Assembly: GCA_922989275.2 (NCBI GenBank)
Contig: OV277863.1
Coordinates: 51,008,999-51,072,998 of the forward strand
DNA from: Gari tellinella
Taxonomy: Eukaryota; Mollusca; Bivalvia; Cardiida; Psammobiidae
Length of the DNA stretch: 64,000 nt
Direction of reading: 5' to 3'
Shown: one piece after another, positions 28,045 to 38,969 of the stretch
Layout of the letters: every line of letters starts with the position of its first letter
Position numbering within the stretch: the stretch's first letter is position 1
Notes under the pieces: model-generated
What the model saw: the letters and a program-made list of their open reading frames with translations, nothing else
The model's database searches: none
Told to the model about the DNA's origin: nothing
Made by a program: the position numbers and the translations under genes

Positions 28045-28230
28045 TGATCATTTGAAAACAATATTGATACAGACCAGACGCCGAGTACATTGGCGCCTGA
28101 TAAGGATCAAACTGTTTCAAAATCATGTCGATGTACAGTCAGAGGAAACGCCCACGAATTGGTTTTGGTAATAAAAGCTGACGACTTGTTTAGGTGTGCG
28201 ACAATATGGCAGGTGAATGGTTATTGTAAT
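28045..28230. mobile_element. P1-family fragment
   Basis: ATACAGACCAGACGCCGAGT, GGCGCCTGATAAGGATC, AAACTGTTTCAAAATCATGT, then AAAAGCTGACGACTTGTTTA. Left end missing. Confidence 0.5.
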
Positions 28231-28454
28231 GTAATTTATAATTAAATTCTGTATACCGTTTACCAACTCCCTTTTGACAAACCTGTAAATCGAATTGTCT
28301 GAAATATTCAGATGGGAGCAGTTAAAATAGGACACATAATATAAGATGAATTAAGTGCTCTGTTTTTTCTTCAAAATCATACAACGGAGTGAACAACCGT
28401 TTTATCTAATTATCTTATATTTACTGATTTTATTTACAAAGTAGTCGTCTTAAC

Positions 28455-28690
28455 ACTTTGAACCCTAGTCCCGCCTATAGGCGTCCTTTTCAAACAGTGT
28501 ACATGTGAATAGTACACTTGTCCTATGCAAACAGTGAAGACCTAGATCAGAGGGCTCCGAATCAGGGTCTTCACTGTTTGTCACAATGCCAAACATTGAC
28601 AAAAACAACCCTTAAAAGTCAGAAATGGACTAGACTAAAATGGAAACTGGAATTGTCCATTTAAAGTTTCAGGGAGGAAAAAGTTAACTC
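28455..28690. mobile_element. R-family element, longest copy
   Basis: Starts TTTGAACCCTAGTCCCGCC. CTATGCAAACAGTGAAGACC, GATCAGAGGGCTCCGAATCA and CTTCACTGTTTGTCACAATG form the palindromic core. Ends near GGAGGAAAAAGTTAA, suggesting a TTAA-type element. Confidence 0.5.
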
Positions 28691-29939
28691 GTGTATGCCT
28701 GGATATTACAGTGAACGTTCACTATGTGCTTGCTGAAAATTCTAATTATATATCTTCAAAGGTGACTCAATGATACTACATTGTTTTTTAAAAAGAGCTG
28801 ATTATGTAATATAGCAAATTGTGAAATTCTCCACTGCGAAGTCGCAGCCTGGAATTGTCTACCTTTAATTACGGATATGTTTTGCATTAATGGGTTAGAA
28901 TGGATCGGAGCTGTTTGACACTGGGAATGTGTTTTTTTTTAAATACACAGGTCAAATATGTTTTTATAACATGGACACATTTTATCAAAGGTGTATATAT
29001 ACATATTCAAATTAACCCAATCCTGAATAATTGAAACGATACTTTTTTAAATTGTACTCCCCCTTTTTAAACTTAAAATTATAAATATCAAACATGATAT
29101 AATGTTTTTTTCCAAGCAGTTCGAATTTATTATTTTCACAACGTTTAATCTAGCTTTAGAACTTTGACTTCATAAAAAAAGAATAATAAAATATACAAAA
29201 GTCAGGGTTTCATATGTGTTCACGTTACGTTTATATGTCCTCGACGTTTTAGTATCATCTGGGGACTTTCTGCTCACACGATATCGTTTAAATCAGCTAA
29301 ATGAATTGGTAACGGTTTACTTAGGTTTGTTTCTCACTCTTAATGTCCTTCGCGAATGTTAACCCTATCCCTACAAACAATGTTAAAATTGCCAGAGCCA
29401 GATTAAACCATTGCTTGTTTATTTGATTCAACACGTAAAATGGGTATTTACTAAAGATTTCAAGTACACTCTAGTCGTGAAATTTAAAAAATCACGAGCT
29501 CTTCATAAAAGTACACATTTACTTGTGTGTTGTCGACGCCGCTGTCAAACTGGTTCACTAAAAGAACATTTGATAGCAAATACTATAACATGGAAAATCC
29601 ATAAATATTACGAATTTTGTTTCCAGTGTTCATTAAAAAAGAATGTCAGGGCTTCCTGCATTAATGTTGTCCTGCATGAAGCTGAAACATGTTAACCCGT
29701 TTAAGCTTAGTGTACCCGACACGACATTCCCAAACCGTGAAGGCATTTAATGAACATTATCACGTAGCTGTGTATTCTAAAAACATAATCATTCTTATAT
29801 ACATGTAGTTCTTGTTTCAGCAAACAAAATCTAAACACATTTACAGTCCATTGTTGTAATGATTCAATGTAATATTTAAAGTGTAGAAATCGGTATTCGA
29901 GCAGGTCATGACCAACAGTTTTATGCTATAACATATTTT
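28691..29939. other. No gene recognised
   Basis: AT-rich sequence. An open frame at 29411-29695 has no identifiable motif. ATGCCTGGATATTACAGTGA near 28700 echoes 26079, a short shared repeat. Confidence 0.4.
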
Positions 29940-30105
29940 TAAAATGCAAAACATATGTTTTAATCAAGGTCAGACGCCAGGTAACGTATATCAAAATAAA
30001 TCGTCAGTATGTTATAAAAGCTATATTCATCTACATTGCATTGTAACGGCATTTGCGTTTAGTTTCGTTTTAACGGGAAGGAATAGCAATGTTGTCTCCG
30101 CTGTT
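29940..30105 (+). mobile_element. A-family relic
   Basis: CAAGGTCAGACGCCAGGTAA remains of the core, and TTTGCGTTTAGTTTCGTTTT, AACGGGAAGGAATAGCAATG, TCTCCGCTGT of the right arm. Confidence 0.5.
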
Positions 30106-30237
30106 CATGAGTCTACTACAAACTTCAGTTATGATCTCTCAAACAAACACAACTTTCTAAATACAAACAATCAACACTAGATCTACTTCTGTTGATACAG
30201 CAGAGTGACAGAAAATTGGACATAAAGTTCCGTTTAA

Positions 30238-31193
30238 GGTACTTCGCATACGGACGTCACTCTTGCGGGCGAGCGGAAATGCGTCTTGATGACGTAGACT
30301 TTTTCCACACGTGCTTATACTAGAAAATTTATATAAAGGAAATGTTGATACGATTTAGTATAGTCCTTCATAGCGCAGTCGGTTGAGTGATTGACTAGCA
30401 ATTCTAAGGTCATAGGTTCGAGTCCCATTCGATCCACATATTTTATTTAGTGTCCGATTTATTGACTTGTCAATCCATATCACAGTGATCAAGGGACATG
30501 TTATGTTTAGTATTCGCTGATTAGAATTAGTGATGTTATATACGGTCCAATTATATGTCCACTTGCATGTACGTTTTAGTTTAATGACTTACAAGTCAAT
30601 AAAATCGGTATACATGTAAAGATTTGATCAAACTATAAAGCCACACATTGAAATGTATCAATACGTCAACCTTTTCAAGATCGATATTGCCCATTATTAT
30701 GTTTAAACAATATAATTAACCTTGCATGCAAGTCCATGAATAAATAATAATGCATTTTAATGACAGAATTTTCATTTTAAGGTAGGTTACTGTACCTCAA
30801 CTTCAAATTTCTCACATTTTAATAAGAAAATCTGTTATAACAACAAATCATGACTGTAATATTTTCTAATTTTTTCTGACCAACTATTTCATCAACCATA
30901 TATTTGAATAAAATGAAATCAAATATACATTGAAAATTAAAATAGCTGATAACATCTTTCTGAACACCTTTCTGACTACTTATTGGGCGAGACTTATAGT
31001 CATGAGCTTTATTTATTTTTGAGAAAATAAAATCATCAAAATTCCAGGTTTTTGTCAGAAAAAGAGACCTTAAAGACAAACCACACGATAATTTTTGCCT
31101 ATATTTTCACACATTGTTTCTTAGGCTATTATCATTCTTCAAGAAATGTTTCATAACACCTTGTATGGAAACTAAGCGCACCCGCGAAGTACC
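30238..31193 (+). mobile_element. S-family TTAA element (956 bp)
   Basis: TTAA at 30234-30237 and 31194-31197. Ends GGTACTTCGCATACGGACG and CGCACCCGCGAAGTACC, forming imperfect terminal inverted repeats. Inverted partner of 14131-15167. Its right TTAA is shared with the P3 element that follows. Confidence 0.85.
30364..30437 (+). ncRNA. tRNA-like segment within S
   Basis: A box TAGCGCAGTCGG and B box GGTTCGAGTCCC are good matches to Pol III internal promoter elements. T-arm and acceptor pairing are imperfect, and the anticodon loop (TGACTAGCA) cannot be fixed. Probably a tRNA-derived promoter relic rather than a working tRNA. Confidence 0.6.
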
Positions 31194-31197
31194 TTAA

Positions 31198-31418
31198 CCA
31201 ATTTGTGCCCGCGATCCCATATATGGGACATAGGCAAACAGTGAAGACTCTGATCAGACGCCGCATTGTGCGTCGTCTGATCAGATTCTACAATGTTTGC
31301 TGATAGGAATTTCAATAAAAACCACAATGAAAATAAACATTTTGACCAGGCATTCCCTTGATAAAAAATGGACTCATCCAATATATATACATGGAAGAAT
31401 CCACTAGGGACAACTGGG
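31198..31418 (+). mobile_element. P3-family TTAA MITE (221 bp)
   Basis: TTAA at 31194-31197 and 31419-31422. CAATTTGTGCCCGCGATCCC, core GACTCTGATCAGACGCCGCA, CTGATAGGAATTTCAATA, right end GACAACTGGG. Confidence 0.88.
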
Positions 31419-31751
31419 TTAATCTTTGTCAATGATGATTGTTCTTGTACCATTGGTAGAATACATATGTTTAAACTTGCCTATACTCCCCGGAAATATT
31501 GACAAATATATACTGAATGCAAGCTATGGCAACTATTCCGGAAATTTGGAATTCAATGTAAAATTAATGTCAAGCAAATGAAAAGAAATACGATTATATA
31601 ATTCACCCAGACACCCAATAATCCATGCAATTTGGAATGAGTGAAGGCAATGTCTGTATTGAACACAGACGGTAAACAATATGTAGACGTTACCCTTATG
31701 CCATCTTACTTTTCATAGTTAGTATATATAACTAAAGCTGTTGGTAGACTT

Positions 31752-31935
31752 CAACTCTTTCACTGCCAACGTCGCCAAAACGACGACTTTGCAAACAGCG
31801 TAACGCGGCGTTTGATCAGAACCCAAACTATTTGACACTCGTATCGACATTTCACCATTGCTCAAAGCTGATTTAAATATGTTGCACACTACCAAGGCAG
31901 GCGATATTTTTGCAGTAAGAAGGTTAAAGCAGACG
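31752..31935. mobile_element. P1-family MITE, decayed
   Basis: AACTCTTTCACTGCCAACGT, TTTGCAAACAGCGTAACGCG, GCGTTTGATCAGAACCCAAA, GACACTCGTATCGACATTTC. Confidence 0.55.
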
Positions 31936-31939
31936 ATAA

Positions 31940-32940
31940 AAATTGACAGAGAAATAGTTAAATATAAGCTGAAATATAAACCTTTTAAGTACTATGTAAT
32001 TGTAGTCAACATAATTTTCCCTTTGTAACTATTCTCAGAAGTGGGTAACACTGACGCATCGTTGTACCAAATGTTTTCATGTTTTATCAGCAATTATCAA
32101 AGCGTTACCCAATTTAAATCTAGATGTAAGTTTTAAGTGTGCCTGTGTTAATAGTAAATTGATGTCTAATATGTTTCCAAACTGAAAGTACGAGTTATCA
32201 AAAGTATGCCAAACTGCAATCTAGGATCTGTGTTAAGGTTGATACACATTTATAAATGCGTAGATATGCAAATATAATAACAAAAATGATAGAATGACAA
32301 TCAGATATAAATATTTAGATGCCAAGTTACACAGTGGCCACTTTTGTGCCAGTTAAATCTGTTTGTTAAAAATTGCAAAAGGATAAATTTCTCTAGTGAA
32401 GCGTACTTAGAAATACTGGTAAATTTTAAAAGACACTATTCTAATATGTACGTTTAAATATAAAAACGTCCAATACAAAAGGTTTGGAGCATGATAAAGC
32501 TAAAACCGCTTTCTCATTCAAACTAAAATCAATTTTCCTCATTTTCAACACGACGTCCCTGTCTACGCTGTATTGCATTTTGTTTGCTTTCGACTTCTTT
32601 TAAACCGAAAAACAACAGTCTTCCTCGTGTCATATGATTAAACGACGCACTATTTATATGTCATTGTTTAGCGATGTACAGAAATGACGGGTAAGCTTGC
32701 CTACTCTGTATCCTATTAATGTACTGTGTATTCTGTGTTTCAAGGTCGACGTTTTGCTATCACAGTTTGGAATGCTGAAATATCAAACTTAATGCTTTGC
32801 ATCTGAAACACACACACTTTTAATCATCCTGCCGTTTTGATATCAACAAAGATGAACGTTGTCTATCAAACCACTTCCAAAGTAGCATATTTTTGAGTTT
32901 TTAAGATATATGGCTGTTGAAAACAAGGCTACAGCTACAA
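31940..32940. other. No feature recognised
   Basis: No coding frame, palindrome or match to other repeats in the window that I could see. Confidence 0.4.
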
Positions 32941-32942
32941 CA

Positions 32943-34531
32943 GGGGCCCGTTTTGTCAGTGTTGTTATACTTTCTGGTCCTTTGGAATCATTGATTTCAG
33001 CGCATTTACAGTTGAAAGTTGAATTCCGCTTAAGCTGGTGCTAGGGGGCGTGAGCACTGTTGCATATTTCAGTATTGCTCATGAACAGACTCAATTAAAC
33101 CGAGTCTGCAATTTTCAGTATTTGCTTTGTTTTCTGTGCTTTCAAAGGATCTCCCCTTATTCAGATTTATATAATTCACAACAGCAGATGTTAAGTGCTT
33201 GTGTGGCGGCTGTAAAAGGTCGCCCCGTACTTCATTCTCAGTGTTGTTATACTTTCTGGTCCTTTGGAATCATTGATTTCAGCGCATTTACAGTTGAAAG
33301 TTGAATTCCGCTTAAGCTGGTGCTAGGGGGCGTGAGCACTGTTGCATATTTCAGTATTGCTCATGAACAGACTCAATTAAACCGAGTCTGCAATTTTCAG
33401 TATTTGCTTTGTTTTCTGTGCTTTCAAAGGATCTCCCCTTATTCAGATTTATATAATTCACAACAGCAGATGTTAAGTGCTTGTGTGGCGGCTGTAAAAG
33501 GTCGCCCCGTACTTCATTCTCAGTGTTGTTATACTTTCTGGTCCTTTGGAATCATTGATTTCAGCGCATTTACAGTTGAAAGTTGAATTCCGCTTAAGCT
33601 GGTGCTAGGGGGCGTAAGCACTGTTGCATATTTCAGTATTGCTCATGAACAGACTCAATTAAACCGAGTCTGCAATTTTCAGTATTTGCTTTGTTTTCTG
33701 TGCTTTCAAATGATCTCCCCTTGCTCAGATATATATAATTCACAACAGCAGATGTTAAGTGCTTGTGTGGCGGCTGTAAAAGATCGCCCCGTACTTCATT
33801 CTCAGTGTTGTTATACTTTCTGGTCCTTTGGAATCATTGATTTCAGCGCATTTGCAGTTGAAAGTTGAATTCCGCTTAAGCTGGTGCTAGGGGGCGTGAG
33901 CACTGTTGCATATTTCAGTATTGCTCATGAACAGACTCAATTAAACCGAGTCTGCAATTTTCAGTATTTGCTGTGTTTTCTGTGCTTTCAAAGGATCTCC
34001 CCTTATTCAGATTTATATAATTCACAACAGCAGATGTTAAGTGCTTGTGTGGCGGCTGTAAAAGGTCGCCCCGTACTTCATTCTCAGTGTTGTTATACTT
34101 TCTGGTCCTTTGGAATCATTGATTTCAGCGCATTTACAGTTGAAAGTTGAATTCCGCTTAAGCTGGTGCTAGGGGGCGTGAGCACTGTTGCATATTTCAG
34201 TATTGCTCATGAACAGACTCAATTAAACCGAGTCTGCAATTTTCAGTATTTGCTTTGTTTTCTGTGCTTTCAAAGGATCTCCCCTTATTCAGATTTACTA
34301 AACTACTTACGCAAACATTTTGCGAAAGTCAAAATCGTTTTACTCTTATTTTTCGATCATAAACGTTCGCAAACAGCAAAAAGCCAGATCAGAGGGCGCG
34401 CTAAAAGCGCGTCCTCTGATCTGGCTATTTGCTGTTTGTAGCAAGTGATAATAAAAATTATAGATTTAAATTTAAAATTTTGACTTACGCAAAAAATTAA
34501 TTTGCGTAAGTAGTTTAGTAAAACGGGCCCC
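32943..34531. mobile_element. G: hAT-like MITE split by a satellite array
   Basis: GGGGCCCGTTTT at 32943-32954 and its complement AAAACGGGCCCC at 34520-34531. The inner inverted repeat ACTAAACTACTTACGCAAA (from 34297) pairs with TTTGCGTAAGTAGTTTAGT (ending 34519) and should directly follow the GTTTT; instead the 282-bp array sits between. The centre is GCCAGATCAGAGGGCGCGC with complement, a variant of the A/P core. GGGGCCC-type ends suggest hAT; target duplication not resolved. Confidence 0.7.
32956..34297 (+). repeat. 282-bp satellite array, about 4.8 units
   Basis: The period is exactly 282 bp: GGTGCTAGGGGGCGTGAGCA recurs at 33038, 33320, 33602, 33884 and 34166. Units are about 97-100% identical; the third unit has the most changes. 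Because 282 is a multiple of three, the same 88-codon frame reopens in each unit, but each ends in TGA and it has no recognisable motif; I treat it as chance. Confidence 0.95.
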
Positions 34532-34959
34532 AGAACATTTCAGCGTTATTTCAGTCTGTCTTTAGCAGCTACTTGACATAATGTAGGACAAGTTTCATAT
34601 AGCTCCTTTTTCACATGGTGGAAGTATGACAAGTGAGTGATATGTGATGCATCAAAATAGCTTAGAGCAATTAGGAAAATGTATACTTTATATCTATATG
34701 GTGTTGAAGACGAGTTCCAATGCTAGAAGCTGATGCAAACACGTTTTATAAAAAAATGTGTAGCACGCTAACGGTTAAATGATTTAGGTTATCAGGTTTT
34801 GTTGATTTGCCCTTTGGTGCATTGATGACGTGACAATTATCCTCTAACGATTGAATCAGAATCGCAAAACACTACCAGGTTAATTTGCTTTCAGCTGCCA
34901 ATACATCCCGGCTGACAAGTTAATTTGCACAAAGAACAAAGCATTCGAATTATAATAAA
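34532..34959. other. No feature recognised
   Basis: AT-rich spacer between G and a P1 relic. Confidence 0.4.
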
Positions 34960-34963
34960 TTAA

Positions 34964-35186
34964 CCCCTTGATTGGCTGCAGCCGAGTGCACTGACAAATT
35001 TAAACACTTTTGATCCTGATCTGACGCAAAGGAAACCCGGTGTCTCATCCATCAATACCCTTACTCTTTGGCCTTCTCATCAATCTATTATTGTTTACTA
35101 ACGTTACTTTACATTTGATGTATGAAAGCAGTTGTATGGAAGCATTTGGTAAATTTTGAGTAAACGGCATCCCAGGAGTAAAGGGG
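34964..35186. mobile_element. P1-family MITE, decayed
   Basis: TTAACCCCTTGATTGG on the left, GAGTAAAGGGGCTAA on the right, with TTTTGATCCTGATCTGACGC as the remaining core. Confidence 0.5.
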
Positions 35187-35403
35187 CTAAACCTGTTTTT
35201 TGAAGAAATGTTCGTATAAAATCTGAAGTACCATGCGCAGAGTAATAAAGGAAGAGTGAATGGAACAAAAGTAGATTTCACATGATAAAGTGGCCATAAC
35301 TACGGAACAATTATATGCACTGATATGATAAGTCGGTTGGAACATTTACATGTTATATATGATATGCTTTACAGAGTGACCTTTCAGTTCATACATTGTA
35401 GTA

Positions 35404-35545
35404 AAGACATTTTTATCATCATTGTCATTAGTTTTATTACCATCATTATTATCATTATCAATGTTGATATCATGATGATTGTGATTACTATAATCATTAT
35501 CATTATTATATTATTTCTATTATTAATATTAGTTTTTATTATTAT
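35404..35545. repeat. ATT/ATC trinucleotide-rich simple repeat
   Basis: Imperfect ATT and ATC runs for about 140 bp, ending close to the start of J. The long open frame across it is low-complexity and not a gene. Confidence 0.85.
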
Positions 35546-36086
35546 CACCAGTATTGACGATTTATTATATACCTATTCTAAATACAATAAAATACATGCC
35601 AAACAATATTGTCCGTATCAGATGGCGAATATGCTACACAACGTTGATGTCACTGTTTTTATGCCACACAAGCTGTACACGATCTATTCATATAAAGAGG
35701 CAGTGCGCGTGAAGTTTCGGAATTCCAGATTTCGATGCTATTTTTATTTTTTATTTTTTTTTTAAATTAAAATCAAGCGTTGCTGAACTTTGAACATTTT
35801 ATTTCCATTTCAAGCCTGAATAACCAACAACACTCACGTTAACTTATATTTCTCCAAAGGATAAAGCTTAAAACAGTTCTAAAACGCTTAAATGACCGTT
35901 CTTTGCACTAAAACGTCACTTCTCAAACGAACTGATCAAACTGACGGATTAAGTCAAGAACAAAGAAGAATCTATTACGTCATCAAAAACCTGATTACTT
36001 TTTGCTTTGTTTAAATATTGGTGGTCACATGACTTCTATAAATAGTTTAAAATAGCATAAATTATGTACGCAGGATGTTTAACATA

Positions 36087-37530
36087 CTGTAAAATCCGGT
36101 AAGTAGGCGCATATATAAAAGTAAGCGCATATCTTAAATATGCGCAGTCGACCCTTCACGATTTATTTTCCTATAAAATAAGTGTATACATAGTTGTTTA
36201 CAAAACGTCTGGCGGAAGTTGTGTACTCTGTACAGTCTAACTCACGAGCCGAAAGATATGCGGTTCCTCTACCTTACCTATGTCGATAATAACGGTGTTT
36301 TCACGCCATTGCCGATGCATTGTGTAGTGTCCGCATGCAACAATAGGTAGGTATATGATATGGGTAAATGTGCGAAAACTAGTAGAAAACTTGATAACAT
36401 GACAACTTCTCACTAAAATTCATTTATGCTTAATAACATCAGGTAAACAGGATGAATTCTTTATTTCAGTCTCATTTGTATACATACATGTCAAATTATA
36501 CATTTATATAACACAAAGCAATGCATACAACCATTCTGAATAGAATTATAAGAGACTATGATACATTTTGTCACAATAGGTACCACAAACGTAGTGCACA
36601 AACAGTATTACTATATATACAGATAAGACTAAGTAATAGCTGCTAATCGTTGCAAATAATGCATAAAATGTATTAAAATGAGCTATTAAAATTTGACAGA
36701 TAATAAAAGCGCAAAAACGCACGGGGAAAATAACATTGGTGATAAAATATACCCTTGCCGCAAACCAATGTTCACATTAAACCAGTCAGTGTTATGGACA
36801 TTAACTCGTACACACGATGAAACCGAGTTATATAATGATTTTAAGGCAACAAACATTCTTCCACAAATACTGTTATCTTGTAGTCGCCTCCAAAGTTTTA
36901 TTCTATCAATAGAATCATATGCTTTTTTCAAATAAATAAATGCACAGAAAGTATCTTTTTTACGTTTTCTTCTAGTATCAATTATATTACATAAAGACGA
37001 CATATGGTCAGCCGTACTTCTCTTCTTCCTAAAACCATTTTGTTCATCAACTAACTTTGCATTTGACTCAGCCCAACTAGTTATTCTATCATTTACAGGT
37101 GTAAACTTTATACTGATTGGTATTAGTTACTGAATGGTCGAGTCGCCAGGAAAATTAGCGAGAAAGTCATATTCTAGCGTTTTTTGATGTAATGAAAAAA
37201 CAGCTTGAGGTTTTACAAAATAAACATATGCACGAGAACCTAAATTAGTACCGGCTCCATTTATGCTTCGGGCAGACGTATTTTAATCACTAAGTAGGTA
37301 GGTGCAGTCTGGGAGGAAATGAGCGGTAGGAAAACAATGACCCAGTCTACTTTCACTTTTGACTCACTTCCGGTTAAAACAAGATCAAATCAACAACACG
37401 GTAAGTTTATTTTGACTTCGAAAGTAAGCGCCGTGTGTCCTTCTATACAAGCGCATACGCTAAAATAAGCGCATAGAGGCGTCACTAATTTACAAAATAA
37501 ACATATACGCCTATATTCCGGATTTTACAG
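36087..37530. mobile_element. T element with about 30-bp terminal repeats
   Basis: CTGTAAAATCCGGTAAGTAG at the left and CTATATTCCGGATTTTACAG at the right are near-perfect inverted repeats. Subterminal AAGTAAGCGCATAT / AATAAGCGCATAGAG motifs also recur inverted. The aligned J copies define the empty site. No transposase; an LINE RT fragment lies inside. Confidence 0.7.
36690..37105 (-). pseudogene. LINE reverse transcriptase fragment inside T
   Basis: On the minus strand: VNDRITSWAESNAKLVDEQN, GFRKKRSTADHMSSLCNIID, FCAFIYLKKAYDSIDRIKLW and NIGLRQGYILSPMLF. These are RT blocks 2 to 4 of a non-LTR retrotransposon, with tyrosine where block 3 normally has its catalytic aspartate (FIYLKKAYD instead of FIDLKKAYD). 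Blocks before and after, including FADD, are missing, so this is an inactive insert. Confidence 0.8.
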
Positions 37531-37618
37531 TTTAGGGGCCAACATGTGTGCAGAAATTTTAGGTTGAACAACATACATATCTAGTCTAAAACAGTTTAGG
37601 TACATGTATATAACAAAA

Positions 37619-37776
37619 GGAATATCACCAGTGTGTGATCCGCCGTCTTGCATCAGTTAGATTTGGTTGCGTAATCCATATCACACTTGAGGAGGCTACG
37701 CCTCTCGTGTGATCTGGATAACGCAACCAACTCGAGCTAATACAAGAATTTGGATCACACACTGTGGTGATATTCC
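37619..37776. repeat. Palindrome I in J copy 1
   Basis: GGAATATCACCAGTGTGTGA.. with a complement ending GGTGATATTCC. Arms of about 75 nt around GAGGCTACGCCTC. Confidence 0.9.
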
Positions 37777-37785
37777 ATTTATATT

Positions 37786-38845
37786 TCAATAAAATCAAAC
37801 GATGAAATTTGCGTATAAAACTATAAATACTTGTTTTGCTATGTGATTTGATTATTTATTTCTAATATGTAGATATAATTTGATAGTTTTGTAAAGAAAC
37901 ATGTGCCTATAGAAAATGCAAGTCACGTGTTACCTTTATGTACCACTAGTTTGAACGAAGTAACAAAGAATAAGACAGAATATCTTAAACGAAACATATT
38001 TACTGTCTTTAAGAAATTGCAACATTCTATCTATGCAATTTTTAGCATCTGCAGCAATTGCAAGAGCCGATCCATATGCAAATTAATCAGTTATCCGTCG
38101 ACCAACAAACCGTTCAGGTAAAGTTGATTCATTAAGTTCAGCAGGAGTCAGAAATTAGACATTTGAGCCATTAGGCAAGTGGTACGTGATTTTACCAACC
38201 GGGAATAAATCCTTATGTACCCTGGGAAAACTGTTAAACGAATTTATTTTTCGGCAAAGCTAGTGTGGTTTAAACGCTTTAAACTAATCTTTTCAACCAA
38301 TATTGTCATTTTTAATAACGCATTAATTCACCATCGGGCACCTCAAAAGCCACAAACTTAAAGACGAAACATTATGATACGTCTGAATTTTTACTTGATA
38401 CCGTAATGAATATAGACGATCGTACTGTGTTCTGGGTTATACTTTGAGGGAATTTCGTTCTTAAATTTGTTTATTTTTAATATTCTTTTTCACAAAATAT
38501 ACCAATGTTTTTCAAAATAACGATGTAAAAGTGGAAACTCCACATTCAGATTACCATATGTTATATTATAGTCTCGTCTGTGAGGCAAGCTGCACCCCTT
38601 CAAAATGGATTGCCCATTAGAAATGGTTGTGTGATCAGACATTTGTCAAACAGCTGATGCTTATACAGCTGCAAATTATGTTTGGGACATACAAACAAAA
38701 TTACTTTGGATGATTAAAATGAAATTTTGAATCCAGTTGAAAAGGGAATTATTCAGTTTTGTTGTAAGTGATTTTTTTTATTGTTTTAATGTGTTCTTTG
38801 AATGTATGTGATCGCATTGTTAGGGTAACGATTCAAGGACCTCCG
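37786..38845. other. No feature recognised
   Basis: No supported frame, palindrome or repeat. Confidence 0.4.
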
Positions 38846-38967
38846 AATTTGGAGCCTGATCAGAATCCGGGTTACCCGGTGTCTGATCTGGCTCCAAACT
38901 GTTTGCAATGAAAGTTATAGTTTAAGCGTAACTGTGGTTATTGGGAAAGAAAACGTTTTCTCTACTG
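38846..38967 (-). mobile_element. A-family half element
   Basis: Starts at TTTGGAGCCTGATCAGAATC and ends CGTTTTCTCTACTG then TA. The outer left half is absent. AACGTTTTC end variant. Confidence 0.75.
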
Positions 38968-38969
38968 TA

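Larger units (their letters stand above)
35562..37785 (+). mobile_element. J element, copy 1, with T inserted
   Basis: Begins TATTATATACCTATTCTAAA, contains CCGTATCAGATGG and CCAAAGGATAAAGCTT motifs shared with the copies at 41985 and 57402, and ends with the 157-bp palindrome at 37619. A 1.44-kb T element interrupts it at 36087. Confidence 0.7.

Noticed and set aside
30364..30437. Functional tRNA gene
   Set aside because: A and B boxes are good but acceptor and anticodon stems do not pair properly, no terminator-like T run follows closely, and it lies in a dispersed element.
33038..34441. Repeated 88-codon open frame in the 282-bp units
   Set aside because: The frame reopens only because 282 is divisible by three and the units are nearly identical; each ends in TGA, there is no signal, motif or conserved cysteine pattern, and the last unit runs into the MITE.
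35325..35765. 146-codon frame rich in I, L, F and V
   Set aside because: It is the translation of an ATT/ATC simple repeat plus the start of J; the apparent membrane protein is a composition artefact.
36693..36935. Plus-strand frame over the T element
   Set aside because: Antisense shadow of the LINE RT fragment on the minus strand.
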